A stretch of DNA of 64,000 nt, taken from NCBI RefSeq assembly GCF_050947335.1, contig NC_134995.1, forward strand, positions 9,524,501 through 9,588,500. The letters are read 5' to 3'. Each line of letters starts with the position of its first letter. Within the stretch, counting starts at the first letter, position 1. This DNA comes from Megachile rotundata. Its lineage: Eukaryota > Arthropoda > Insecta > Hymenoptera > Megachilidae. The notes under the pieces were generated by a model that did not search any database, was not told where the DNA came from, and saw only the letters and a list, made by a program, of their open reading frames with translations. Positions 34,778 through 46,339 of the stretch are shown one piece after another. The position numbers and the translations under genes are program-made.

Positions 34778-36020
34778 TGGTAATTCCACACGTGGTAATT
34801 CTACGCTTAGGAATTCCACGCATAGGAATTCCACACGTGGTAATTCGACGCGTGGTAATTCTACGCGGGGTAATTCGACGCGTGGTAGTTCAAGGCGTGG
34901 TAATTCGACGCATGGTAATTCGATGCGTGGTAATTCCACGCATCGGAATTCCACGCGTGGTAATTCGACGCGTGGTAGTTCAAGGCGTGGTAATTCGACG
35001 CGTGGTAATTCTACGCGTGGTAATTCGACGCGTGGTAATTTGACGCGTGGTAATTCGACGCGTGGTAGTTCAAGGCGTGGTAATTCGACGCGTGATAATT
35101 CTACGCGTGGTAATTCGACGCGTGGTAATTCTACGCGTGGTAATTCGACGCGTGGTAATTCGACGCGTGGTAATTCCACGCATCGGAATTCTACGCGTAG
35201 TAATTCGACGCGTGGTAATCTTACGCGTGGGAATTCGACGGGTGGTAATTCGACGCGTGGTAATTCTATGCGTAGTAATTCCACGCATAGGAATTCTACA
35301 CGTGGTAGTTCGACGCGTGGTAATTCGACGCGTGGTAATTCCACGCATCGGAATTCTACGCGCAGTAATTCGACGCGTGGTAATTCGACGCGTGGTAATT
35401 CGACGCGTGGTAATTCGACGCATGGTAATTCGACGCGTGGTAATCCTACGCGTGGGAATTCGACGCGTGGTAATTCGACGCGTGGTAATTCTATGCGTAG
35501 TAATTCCACGCATAGGAATTCTACACGTGGTAGTTCGACGCGTGGTAATTCGACGCGTGGTAATTCCACGCATAGGAATTCTACACGTGGTAATTCGATG
35601 CGTGGTAATTCTACGCATTGGAATTCCACACGTGGTAATTCGACGCGTGGTAATTCGACGCGTGGTAATTCGACGCGTGGTAATTGGACGTGCAGTAATT
35701 CGTCGCGTGGTAATTCTACGCGTAGTAATACGACGCGTGGTAATTGGACGCGCAGTAATTCGTCGCGTGGTAATTCTACGCGTGGTAATACGACGCGTGG
35801 TAATTCGACGTATGGTAATTCGACGCGTGGTAATCCTACGCATGGTAATTCGACGCGTGGTAATTCTACGCGTGGTAATTCGACGCGTGGTAAATTGACG
35901 CGTGGTAATTCGATGCATGGTAATTCTACGCGTGGTAATTCGACGCGTGGTTATTCAACGCGTGGTATTTCGACGCGTTGTAATTCGACGCGTAATAATT
36001 CCACTCCTGGTAATTCATCA
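34778..36020. repeat. 15-bp array (GGTAATTCGACGCGT)n, ~83 copies
   Basis: Highly regular 15-bp units with point variants (ccacgcatagg, ctacgcgtgg, cgatgcgtgg). Each unit has ACGCGT or a one-base variant, giving up to two CpG per 15 bp in an otherwise AT-rich region. Fifteen is five codons, hence the 453-codon Arg-Gly-Asn-Ser-Thr ORF on the plus strand and 282-293-codon ORFs on the minus strand. All are artefacts of periodicity. Confidence 0.97.
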
Positions 36021-36219
36021 ATCAGAGCATAAGGATTACGCGCTCAGCCACTAGGCTCGAAGCTGTCTTGCGCCTGCGCACGCCCCCGTATTTTTCCTTA
36101 ATAATTCAGAAACGAAGCTTCAAACTCCATTTCTGCAAAGATAAATCTTATTCAGAATCACGTCAGCTACTCCCTCTTTCAATGACCTACACTAGTTGCG
36201 ATAAGTTATGATCACCCTG
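34778..36219. mobile_element. TIR element with 15-bp ACGCGT array, copy C (left end missing)
   Basis: The right end (36080-36219) matches copies A and B: ttccttaataattcagaaacg, aatcttattcagaatcacgt and a final CACCCTG followed by TA. The segment before it (ctcgaagctgtcttgcgcct) also matches copy A. The interior is a long minisatellite. The left inverted repeat is not detectable, so this copy is truncated or its left end has been replaced by array growth. Confidence 0.65.
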
Positions 36220-36895
36220 TACGCTGGAAGTATTTACTTTACATCCTCACGCCAACTCTTGGGTCGGCATCAGTACACCTTCATATCAAAACCCAGTCAT
36301 CCGTTGATCGTTCTCTTATTAATCGTTGCAAATCAACTTGATCCCGTCGATAGCGTGCGCAGCGGAAGTAGGTTCATTGTATCGAGGATTTACGATTACG
36401 GTTGTATGATAATGCACTAAATGTAGGCTACGTGTGTCGTGCAAAGGATGGAAAGCCTGTGCGCATCTGGGACGCGTTAATGTGATAAGCATAAAACGAT
36501 CTGCGTGCTTTTCAGTATGTTACGATTTTCCACGCCGCGGTCTTATCCTGTTCGCTTCCTCTTTCTTTTCAGCGGAGCGAGAGGCACGGATTTGTCCAGC
36601 AGGAGCACGCAATCATCCGTTGAAATGGAGGATAGAGGCACGGTCCAAAGAATTCTAAGAGCAACTCGCCATGTCGAGTCCCCAATCGTTCACCGCAAAA
36701 CCGACAGCTGTCGCGGACCATCATTATCCTCGTTCACCGTGGATACGGAAACCAACAGCTACACGGAAACTGGGTTAATGTTACGACGTTGCTTGCGTTT
36801 CGCGAGAACGCTGTTAGGTAACCGAAAGAGGGCTATTAGCGTGCTGGCGATAGAGATCGGGGACAAAGGGGGATGGTAGAGTTTTGAGACTTTTT
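36220..36895. other. Unique island with possible plus-strand exon
   Basis: CpG-rich single-copy sequence. A pyrimidine tract and AG (cttcctctttcttttcag) ends at 36572 and is followed by an open frame to 36879. A possible donor (ttag|gtaacc) lies at 36817/36818, giving a 245-bp exon candidate. The donor is weak and the predicted peptide (about 80 residues, Arg/Ser/Thr-rich) resembles nothing I know. The opposite strand would be intron of the 14540/49271 gene if that model is right. Confidence 0.25.
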
Positions 36896-37905
36896 AGATT
36901 GAGGATTTGGAGATTTTGGTATTCAAGACTTTGAGAGTTCAGAAACATCGATTTACACATTTGAAGAAATCTCTAAAGAAATCAAAAATGAATTTCTTTA
37001 AATTAAAATTAAAATTAACTTAAATTAACTTTTGAAAGAATTCATACATTTAAACAAAATATTTAGTGTCAACAATTTTTAATGTCACCTCCTGCAAATT
37101 TTTTGAAATTAACAAGAAATGAATATGAAAGGTAAGGATCCTTGAAAAGATTTATTTAAGTATTCTTCTTAATGAGAACCGACGTGTGTAACGATATCGA
37201 GGTGACTATGAACTAGTAGCGTGTCAAATGATCGTAACACCACGGTGTATAATAGATAATAGGAGGAATGTAATACCGGTTTTCATGTACGGGAACTTTT
37301 GCCACTCAGTTCCCTGGAACCGCGGTAAACGATACGCGGCCGCGTGCGTGCTCGCACGCACTCGCGTCATATCGCCCGCGTAACCCGCTCCGATTACGCT
37401 GGCGACCACTATTTGCGACGCTCGATGCGTAAAGAATTATAGGATGCACGACCACCGCCGGTCCAGAACGCGATAACGCTCGCGATATATGCGTCACGCG
37501 GATATCGCCGACCACCAATCGTTGGCGCTGCGCGAAAATTCGAAGACCGCGGTTTGAACGCGGTTTAATATCAACATTTTAGTATTTTACTTTAGTGGGT
37601 TATTGAATGATTATGAAGGGTATTGAGGAGGGGCTAAATATGGGGTGGTAGTGTTACTTTGGGATATATTGCAGAGTGCAATATTTTGAAATGTGACAAT
37701 TTAGTATTTTTAAATGTGGAGATGAAATGTTTATAATATAAGAAATAGTTGTTGATTATCGTTATTCCTGTTACATATTAGAAATAAAAATTGTATTAAC
37801 AACTGCATATGAGAAAACAATTGTATATCATTGTATTAGCAACAAATTATAAATACTATAACATCTTTGTAAGATTTCATAAAAACAGTCAATGTGATAG
37901 TAAGA
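36896..37905. other. Unique spacer with CpG-rich centre (37200-37570)
   Basis: The centre is very CpG-dense (ccgcgtgcgtgctcgcacgc). Minus-strand ORFs of 61-70 codons only. No gene is supported. Confidence 0.45.
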
Positions 37906-38460
37906 TTAAACATAACCTAATTGAACAGTAAATTTAATCTAACAGTTAACATAACTTAATTGAACAGTTACCCTAACGTAAAACTTAACATAACCTAATT
38001 GAACAATTAACCTAACCTAACAGTTAATATAACCTAATTGAACAGTTAACTTAACCTAACACTTAACGTAACTTATTTGAACAGTTAACCTAACGTAACA
38101 GTTCACATTATTAAATTGAACAGTTAACCTAACCTAACAGTTAACATTACTAAATTGAATAATTAACCTAACCTAATAATTAACATTACCAACTTGAACA
38201 GTTAACGTAACCTAACTGTCAACATAACCTAAGTTAACAGTTAACCTAACCTAACAGTTAACATTACCAAATGAAACAGTTAACGTAACCTAACAGTCAA
38301 CATAACCTAACCTAACAATTAACCTAACCTAATAGTTAGCCTAACCTAGCAGTTGACCTAACCTAACAGTCAACATAACCAAATTGAACAATAAATCTAA
38401 CCTATCACTCAACATAACCTATTGAACAGTCAACCTAATTGAACAGTTTGTTTACAACAG
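37906..38460. repeat. 39-bp CCTAA-containing minisatellite
   Basis: The landmark ttgaacagttaac recurs at about 37921, 37960, 37999, 38038 and 38077 (39-bp steps), with later units rearranged. Units read aacataacctaattgaacag and ttaacctaacctaacagtta. The CCTAACCTAA words equal the reverse of TTAGG, but they are interspersed with AT words, so this is not a terminal telomere. Confidence 0.92.
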
Positions 38461-38770
38461 AACATATTGAGCACATCTACCAGACGGAAGTAAGATTTTT
38501 TCTCTAGAAAGTGTGAATGATTTCCATCGTAATTGAGGTTCAATTATAGACAACAGCTGAATGAGTAGGATGTTCGGAATAACGAGTGTTTACGTTTAGA
38601 AAAGTGTGCCGAAGCATGACTCATCGATATTTTATGTTTTATAGTTCGCACGGGGATTCGTGCAACTGTGGTCACGCTCGCGATAGTTCCTGTAGTGAAA
38701 CCTCAGTAATAAGGCTAGATAAGTATTGGATACAACTATGTTTTCCGTGTTGTGTTCTACACTGAACGTG
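38461..38770. other. Unique spacer
   Basis: Nothing recognisable. Confidence 0.5.
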
Positions 38771-39010
38771 TGTGATGTGAAAACTGAACATGTGTGTTAC
38801 ATTTATATATAATTAATTTTTACTAATTATATTAAATTGTACTTATTGTTCATTTCTGCTAATTGTAATTGTAGTTAATTTCTGCTAATTGTACTTAACT
38901 ATATTTGTAGTTAGTCCTCACTAATTATACCAAATCATATATGTATACAATTAGTGTCTACTAATTATATTAAATTGTACTTATTTATAATTATTATTTA
39001 TTGTATTTAT
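38771..39010. repeat. TACTAATTATATTAAATTGT repeat, degenerate
   Basis: Five to six diverged copies of a unit of roughly 35-45 bp containing tactaattatattaaattg or ctgctaattgtacttaa. Confidence 0.7.
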
Positions 39011-39371
39011 ATTTATATCTTCCTAGCCAAAAACTTCTTTGTAAAAACTAAAGATACTACAAGAGAGGAATAAGATATTAATTGGGACACGTGTATAACG
39101 CGTGGCCGGCCATGAAAGGGTTAATCCACTAATTGCGAACCCGAGCGGCGTCTCTTATAAAGACGTTAATGTTAAAGGTACAACGATATGTCGTAGGTTT
39201 TGCTAATCTTACGACCGTCTGATTTGCATATACGAGCTTGTCAGACACAACTTGTAAATTCCTATGACAGACATTAGTATTCGTAACAGAGCGGTTTGTT
39301 CCGCGCGCCGAAATTTATGAACCACCGATGTTTCTACACGTCGTATCAAAATATGTGCGCACCGTTATCAA
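39011..39371. other. Unique spacer
   Basis: CpG-containing sequence ending abruptly where the inverted duplicate begins. Confidence 0.5.
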
Positions 39372-39981
39372 TAGTCAGTAGCTTGTAACAGCACACGAAA
39401 GCTAATATATTTAATTGCACCTTAAGCACGTAGATATAAAAAAAATGTTTATAAATTATTCTTCGTCAAATGATACAATGTACGAGAATATTAGCGCGTC
39501 AATTTTTTTGTATATTAATAAATGTATAATTATATTTTCCACGTTTTTTCTCTACCGATCTACAGGCGAATGTACCGCGGATTTTGTACATTGAATAAAA
39601 AGATTAGGAAGAAATCATTGGTCAGGTCCTGTAAATACATTTATTGGCATTACCATTCATGTTAAATAAAAACCTCGATTAACAATTCTCTTTCTTTTCC
39701 TTTCGCTCGAAGCAGTTTGCCACGTCGCTATTCTTAATCCTTGCCTCGATACAGGTTGTCTCGCAATTAGTGTAGGTCCCTGAAATGAGAGGTAGCTGAC
39801 GCGATTCTGAATAAGATTTCCCTTTGCGAAAATGGGGTTTGAAGCTCCGTTTTTGAATTATTAAGGAAAAATACGGACCTATCAGAGTGCGAGGAGTACG
39901 CATGCGCAGATACGAGAGCGCAGCTTCGAGTATAGGGGCGGAGCGCGTTATATTCTCTACTCTTCCTATTTCCACGCGTTG
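39372..39981. repeat. Inverted long duplicate, partner of 16441-17046
   Basis: Reverse-complement match to the 16.4-kb copy, about 96-97% by eye. The homology stops at 39372 (tagtcagtagcttg), although the 16-17-kb copy continues to a terminus-like end at 17135, so this copy may be truncated by about 90 bp. It carries the 103-codon minus-strand ORF discussed under the partner. Confidence 0.9.
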
Positions 39982-40621
39982 TAATTTCATTCTTTGTATT
40001 CTCTACGCTATGTATTTCCACGCGTCATATCCCTTACGCTTCGTATTTTCACGCGTTGAATCTCCACGCGGCGTAATTCCACGCGTTATATTCTCTACTC
40101 CCCCATTTCCACGCGTTGTAATTTTACACGTTATATTCTCTACTTCCCCATTTCAACGCGTTGTAATTTCACGCTTTGTATTCTCTACGCTTCGTATTTC
40201 CACGCGTCATATCCCCTACGCCCCGTATTTCCACGCGTTGAATCTCCACGTGGCGAAATTCCACGCGTAGAAATTCCACACGTTATATTCTCTACTCCCC
40301 CATTTCCATGCGTTGTAATTTTACGCTTTGTATTCTCTACGCTCCGTATTTCCACGCGTCATATCCCCTACGCCCCGTATTTCCACGCGTTGAATCTCCA
40401 CGCGGCGTAATTCCACGCGTTATATTCCCTACGCCTCCTATTTCCACGCGTCGTAATTCCACGCGTTATATTCTCTACTCTCCCATTTCTACGTGTCCAT
40501 GTTTTTCCTTAATAATTCAAAAACGAAGCTTCGGACTACATTTTAGCAAAGGGAAATCTTATTCAGAATCATGTCAGCTACTCCTCATTTCAGGGATACA
40601 CACTAGTTATGTGACACCCTG
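39752..40621. mobile_element. TIR element with CpG minisatellite core, copy B
   Basis: The left end is CAGGTTGTCTCGCAATTAG after TA, and the right end finishes GTGACACCCTG before TA. The terminal ~125 bp are inverted repeats with copy A's words (gattctgaataagatttccc; ttccttaataattcaaaaac). The core at about 39970-40495 is the same ACGCGT minisatellite as copy A in opposite orientation but only about 0.5 kb long, so array length differs between copies of the element. No transposase. Confidence 0.75.
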
Positions 40622-41535
40622 TATGATAGAAATATGTCATCCATATAACAATGAAACTGTTTGACTTATAATGTTCTTATATTAAATAACTTCTATATTA
40701 AATATTCCATTTTAATGTTTCTGTAAAATGTTCAATTTTAATTTTTCTATTAAATGTTCTATTTTAATTTTTCTGTTAAATTTTTCTTATTGTAGCTTTA
40801 GTTCTGACGCAGTTGACATAGGTGCAAGAGGTTAAGTCAATATGGCCACCAATAATGGCGTCCACAGTACACTAGGCCCACAACAGTGTTTTTCGCGGGA
40901 ACCGGTCGTTATTCGTAGTCGCCTCGACAAATAGTTAGACGAAGTCGCAGTATGCTAATATTAATTCAGCGAGAAATTACGCCGGCAAACGAATGCAAAG
41001 TTATGTCGGGCGTGATCCCAGATGCCGGGACACACAGAGGAGGTTGAATGTCCCCGTAACAACGGCCACGGATTAGTACCATACACTCGGTACTAACGTA
41101 ATCGTATGCCTGGTGAATATTTCATGAAGCGCGGAAAAAAGAGATGACACCTGTTCGAAAAACCGTTAGCGTACTCCTTTTGCCCGCCAACCACCGGCCG
41201 GTGATGGCAAACGGACGTTCGGCGACTTATTTCGATGCAAATTTTCGAGAGAATGCTCGACCGCGCGAGTAAGTTTCAGGAAGCAGTTACAACCACCTCC
41301 TTATACACTCGCAACTTAATAAACTCCTGTGGTTTCGCTAGATATACGGGACACCGCTTGTCTAATCGGTTAGAACGGTTAGACCACCTCGGTTACTTCC
41401 GAAACTATACCAGCTGGGATGTTATATTGAGTCATGGAGATTTATTGGTCTCGAGAGTGGACTTTGAGTAGGTATTTTGGGTAGAAGTTTGGGAAGTATT
41501 TGTGTAATGGTGGTTTGGGCAATTTTAGGTGATTG
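40622..41535. other. Unique spacer
   Basis: AT-rich with tttctgttaaatttt words at 40700-40790, then a CpG-rich unique island to 41470. No supported gene; the 78-codon ORF at 41235 has no recognisable features. Confidence 0.45.
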
Positions 41536-41539
41536 GTAG

Positions 41540-42290
41540 AATCTCCAAATCTCTAAATCCCCAAATTCGCAAATCTTCAAATCTTCAAATCTTCAAATCC
41601 CCAAATCACCAAATCTCCAAATTACCAAATCACCAAATCACCAAATCTCCAAATCTCCAAATCTCCAAATCTCTAAATCCCTATATTCCCAAATCCCTAA
41701 ATCCCCAAATTCCTAAATCTCCAAATCCCCAAATTTCCAAATTCTCAAATCCCCAAATTCCCCAAATCCTCAAATCCCCAAATTCCCCAAATTCCCCAAA
41801 TTCTCAAATCCCTGAATTCCCAAATTCCCTAAAACTCCTCAAATTCTCCAAATCCCCCAAATTCTCCAAATCCTCCAAATTCCCCAAATTCTCCAAATCC
41901 TCCAAATACCCCAAATTCTCCAAATCCCCCAAATTCCCTAAATCTCCAAATCCCCAAATTTCCAAATCCTCAAATCCCCAAATTCCCCAAATCCTCAAAT
42001 CCCCAAATTCCCCAAATTCTCAAATCCCTGAATTCCCAAATTCCCCAAAACTCCTCAAATTCTCCAAATCCCCCCAATTCTCCAAATCCTCCAAATTCTC
42101 CAAATTCTCCAAATCCTCCAAATTCCCCAAATTCTCCAAATCCCCCAAATTCCCTAAATCCTCCAAATCCACCAAATTTCCCAAAACTCCCAAATTCCCC
42201 AAATTCTCCAAATCTTCCAAATTCTCCAAATCCCCCAAATTCCTCAAATCCCCCAAATTCCCCAAATCTCCCAAAAATCCCACAAAAACT
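41540..42290. repeat. CCAAATCCCC minisatellite with ~200-bp internal duplication
   Basis: Eight- to nine-bp words aaatcccc, aaattcccc and aaatctcc. A stretch ending cctgaattcccaaattccc near 41826 recurs near 42038, showing a block duplication of about 210 bp. The 254-codon plus-strand Lys/Ser/Pro/Asn-rich ORF and the minus-strand Gly/Phe/Glu-rich ORFs are periodicity products. The G-rich strand is the minus strand here. Confidence 0.93.
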
Positions 42291-42850
42291 TAATATTCCA
42301 AGACAAGAAACGATTAGCAAGGAATTTAATTCTCACAGCTAGTTTTTTACGAGCAATAACTCGTTCCAGCCCGCTATTTTGTGCGGTCACGGTTAGAAAT
42401 TTAATTTTTCGTCGGTGAATAACACTGCGAAGGTCGGACGACAAACATTGGTAATAAGGTATCGATTTCTTCTTCGGAATAAATTGCGCTCATTAAGCAG
42501 CTTTGATTAGACTGGATGTTTTGCTAAGTAAACGTTACCTCCGATACGATGAAAAAGAAGAGACAAAAGGAAGAAGTTGATGTAATCGGGTAATAAGGTA
42601 GCAAAGTCTACGATTTCCACTTGATACACAAACTGGTAGACCAAGTCTTGTCATTATTTTACCGGTTGCAGGATAATGAGATAACATCAAGGGTTCGACA
42701 CTTCCCGCAACAAAATGTATGTGCAAATGTATTAATGTGTAGCTATTTATCGGGAAGTAATTTTAATTATATCGTTTATTATTGTACACATATTCTGGAA
42801 TGTTATTTGATTGACTTTTTTAATTAATATCCGGTAATATTATTTAATTG
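42291..42850. other. Unique spacer
   Basis: Single-copy, no gene supported. Confidence 0.5.
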
Positions 42851-43500
42851 ACTTTAATTAATTTTTGCATATTTATTGGATGATATCAGTTGATGTCTTT
42901 CGTTAATTTTTACGTGTTTATCAAAGATGGGATTAATTAGTTATTTTCAAGGGTAATATTGATTAATTTTTTTTATTAATATTTACATATTTGTTAGAGG
43001 CTAATATTAGTTAATTAATGTTTGCAATTATGTTTTACATGTTTGTCAAAGGCAAAGTTAATTATTAATTTTCAATTTTTATTTTAATTTTTAAATATTA
43101 ATTTTTAATTTTTAATTTTTAATTTTTAATTTTTAATTTTTAATTTTTAATTTTTAATTTTTAATTTCCAATTTTTATTTTAATTTTTAATTTATCAATT
43201 AATTAATTTCTGCAATTGAACTTGATTCATTAAAACTATATTAATTAATCAATTTCATATAATTAATTTTCACAAATTCATTAAAGAAAACATTAATTAA
43301 TTTCGCACGAGTTAAATAATTTCGTCAATTAACCTCTACACATCCTTTAGCAATATCAATTAATTTCCCCAATTAAATAACCAAGTTTAATACATACACA
43401 TTAATTAATACAATCTATTTAAATATTATTTCCTACAATCAATATTCACAAACTTAAAATTAATCGTCACACTCGGTAGTTAACAATATTAATCGTCCCA
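42851..43500. repeat. TAATTTT / TTAATTAATTT low-complexity block
   Basis: Includes a 7-bp array (tttttaa)n at about 43085-43165 and surrounding diverged attaattttttacatatttat units. Confidence 0.8.
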
Positions 43501-44640
43501 CTTCCCGCAAAGTGTACCGATCAATTTTCAAACGAATCTTAACGTATTCATTAGAGGGGATATCAAGTAATTGGCACATAATATTAAGTGGGCGTTTTTA
43601 GCGGAGCACCAATTAAGGATTAATTGTCGCGATACAAGCAGCTCGAAGATAAGAACGAATGCCGTTCGCGAAATACCGAGAAGCCCGATGATGTTTCTCG
43701 CGCGAGAACACGTGCCATGATCTCGAAACCCCTTCTCCGCGGGTTATAGTAATCAATGGTACGAAGTTGCGTAGACACAGGTATCGTTCATTCACCCAAA
43801 CGATCCGTATGGTACGCGATGTCTTTCGAGTCAACGTCCTACCAGTACGGTTTACGAGCCAGCCAAGACTACCGAGCTATTATGCGATCCCTGCAAAAGA
43901 GACCGACTAGGGAGATCGATTCAGGTTCGCTCGATACGTTGGACCGGCTTCTGATGCACGGGGTGTCCGAAAAATGCACCTTGATTCAAAAGCAAGGGAC
44001 TTTATTCGGGAAAGCTAGTTGAATACTCCTTTGCCTTTTTTAATTAATAAGATCGTTCTTCAGATATTTTTCATTTTAGCTGATTGTAAGAAAGACCTAA
44101 GTCAAAAGTTTGAAAGGAGTCATCCTTTACTTGTTTATCACTTATTATTATATTAGAAGAGATTATAATATAAAATTAATTTGCTGTAATATAATAATGT
44201 AGTAAAATTAAATGACACTATAATATATAATTCATGTTTACACCATTTATTACATTTACTGTTCATTACAGAATGTATTTGAAAATATTTCATAGAAAAG
44301 TAAATTATGAAACGGATTCTCATATCAAAATGAGACGAAGCTAAGTTTATTCTAAAAAGTTCAGTTCCGAAAAAGTTCAATTGTGATAAACAAGATTACT
44401 TTGTTAAGGTTGATTTTATTCAAACTTCGCGCAACTGAGGCAGTCAAGAGTGATCGCTCTGCGCAGCCGTAGTGCGCAGCTCTGCAAGATGGCGGAGTAA
44501 TTTGCGTTTGAAGTTCATCGAACATGCATTAGAGCTTGACAGAAGTGTACTGGATTTATTGAACCGTAATGTGGTTCTAAAAGACTAGATTCATGTACAG
44601 TCAAGTAGTTATAGTAGATTTTTAGGGATTTTAGAGGATT
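43501..44640. other. Unique spacer with palindrome and YY1/Pho-like site
   Basis: CpG-rich at 43560-44000 and AT-rich after that. Around 44459-44479 lies a 7-bp perfect inverted repeat (CTGCGCA, 7-nt loop, TGCGCAG). Seven bases after it, 44486-44496 reads AAGATGGCGGA, which matches the core of the YY1/Pleiohomeotic consensus. An 88-codon ORF at 43756-44022 has no recognisable features. Confidence 0.4.
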
Positions 44641-45005
44641 TAAATGTTATTTTTGGAGGTTAGAAATTTGAAGGCGTTAAAATTTGAGGGCTTTCACATT
44701 TGGAAATGTGTGGATATAGAAATCTAGAGATTTGGAGATCTACTAATTTAAATCTAGTACTTCCAGTAATTTAAAAGTAATTCTAGTAATTTAGAAGTAA
44801 TTTCTAAAGAAGTGAAAACCTAGAAATTTAAAAATTTTGAGAATTGAAATCTAATATGAAAATTAAAGAAATTCATAAAACTAAAAATTTAGAGGTATAA
44901 GAATTTTAAAGCTAAAAATTTGCTAGCCAAAAATTTGATCACCTAAAAATGTAAAAATATAAATATTTGACTATCAGATTTAGAGTTCTAGGGAAATGAT
45001 AAGCT
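44641..45005. repeat. Degenerate AAATTTAGAGG-type repeat
   Basis: Diverged words taaaaatttag, agtaatttagaagtaattct and aaaatttgag. Weakly periodic. Confidence 0.55.
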
Positions 45006-46335
45006 AGGGATATTGGACACCCCGTGTACACGCATGCATAAGCAAAAGAACCCTATACACCTGCCTACACCTGCACGCTACTCGATTCGTTTCGGAGATT
45101 CGCCGAGTCATCGATTTCGTAGCATCGTTTACTTAAACCAATTGCTAGGGACTTATTTCCCATACTTAACCAAACTTCCCATAGTAAGATTGTGTTTCGA
45201 ACACACGTATCGAACATATTTTACATATTATGAAGTTTGATTTAAAATTCAATTGAATACGTGAGAACAATACGTGTTTGGTTGAATTTTTATGAGGTCA
45301 ACTGTATGTGAATAAGAATTCGTACATTTGCTGTATATTTCCCTAGGAATTTTCTTAGTAAGATTCTCTAGATATTTCTTAGAAATTCATTGTAATTTGT
45401 AATATTGTGTAAGGTTGTTTAGAACGAGTCATAAAATTAAAAATTTATATCATCATCAGAGTTTAATAGTTAGTGATAAATAATTAATTCTTGGAAGGGT
45501 TAACTGTCCCTTTAAATTTTAAATTACATTCTAACACCTTGTTGGCCAAATTTAACTCGTTCATAAAAATTTCATTCGCCGTAAATCATTTTCTCATAAA
45601 ATAACGTAGAATGTTCACATGATTTCAAATTTCATGCGAAACTAATTTAGTATGGGAAATCGAAGGTGTCTGATAAGGAACCTGTTAATCCTTAGCCTTG
45701 GACACAAGGGTTAATCCTAAGGGTTAATAATTCTGAAGGAAGGTTAATTAGTTGTGTCTATATGGTTCTGACATATGGTCGTTGAAATTAATAGCAAACG
45801 CATGTGACATAATCTTGGAGAGGGTTTCTCTTGACCTTCATTTGGAAAGCCAATCAGAAAATATTTCTGACATCGTTCTATCAGAAATATTGTAATAATA
45901 TTTCTAATTATCTGTCTTGGTTGTACTAAATATATGAGTGATGGGGAAAACTCTGTCTAGTGTAAAATAATTTGCAAGGGACTTTCCTTACCACAGTCAA
46001 GGTGAAGATAAAAAATCAGAAAAGTCCATGTTTGCTGTTTGAGACAATATCTTAAAGTTCTATACCCTCTGGAAATTGTAATATTAACGTTACCATGGTA
46101 ACCATAATTGCTAAAATCCTCTAGATCCACCCACAACGGCGTCGATAACTCAATATTTCCAAGGGGAATTCAAACATATTAATATTTGTAATTTGCTAAC
46201 CAAAATTGCTAAAATTTTTCAGATCTACCCACAACGGAGTCGATGCCTAATATTTCCCGGAGGAATTTAAAGCTATCAATATTCCTAATTTAGTAGCAAA
46301 GTAGTATTCAAACTTGCCATAAAAAATCGTGCTAA
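45006..46335. other. Unique spacer with a two-copy ~97-bp repeat
   Basis: Mostly AT-rich unique sequence. Near 46105-46290 a segment is tandemly duplicated: attgctaaaatcctctagat plus cacaacggcgtcgat, then attgctaaaatttttcagat plus cacaacggagtcgat. No gene recognised. Confidence 0.5.
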
Positions 46336-46339
46336 ATAT

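Noticed and set aside
34671..36032. 453-codon Arg-Gly-Asn-Ser-Thr ORF and 282-293-codon antisense ORFs
   Set aside because: A 15-bp period leaves frames open on both strands; no non-repeat domain, splice site or plausible leader.
37906..38460. Interstitial or terminal telomere
   Set aside because: CCTAA words are mixed with AT-rich words in a 39-bp unit; no uninterrupted pentamer run and no chromosome end.
41529..42293. 254-codon Lys/Ser/Pro/Asn-rich ORF resembling a structural protein
   Set aside because: Derived from CCAAATCCCC words; the antisense is equally open, and the same words form arrays with stops elsewhere.
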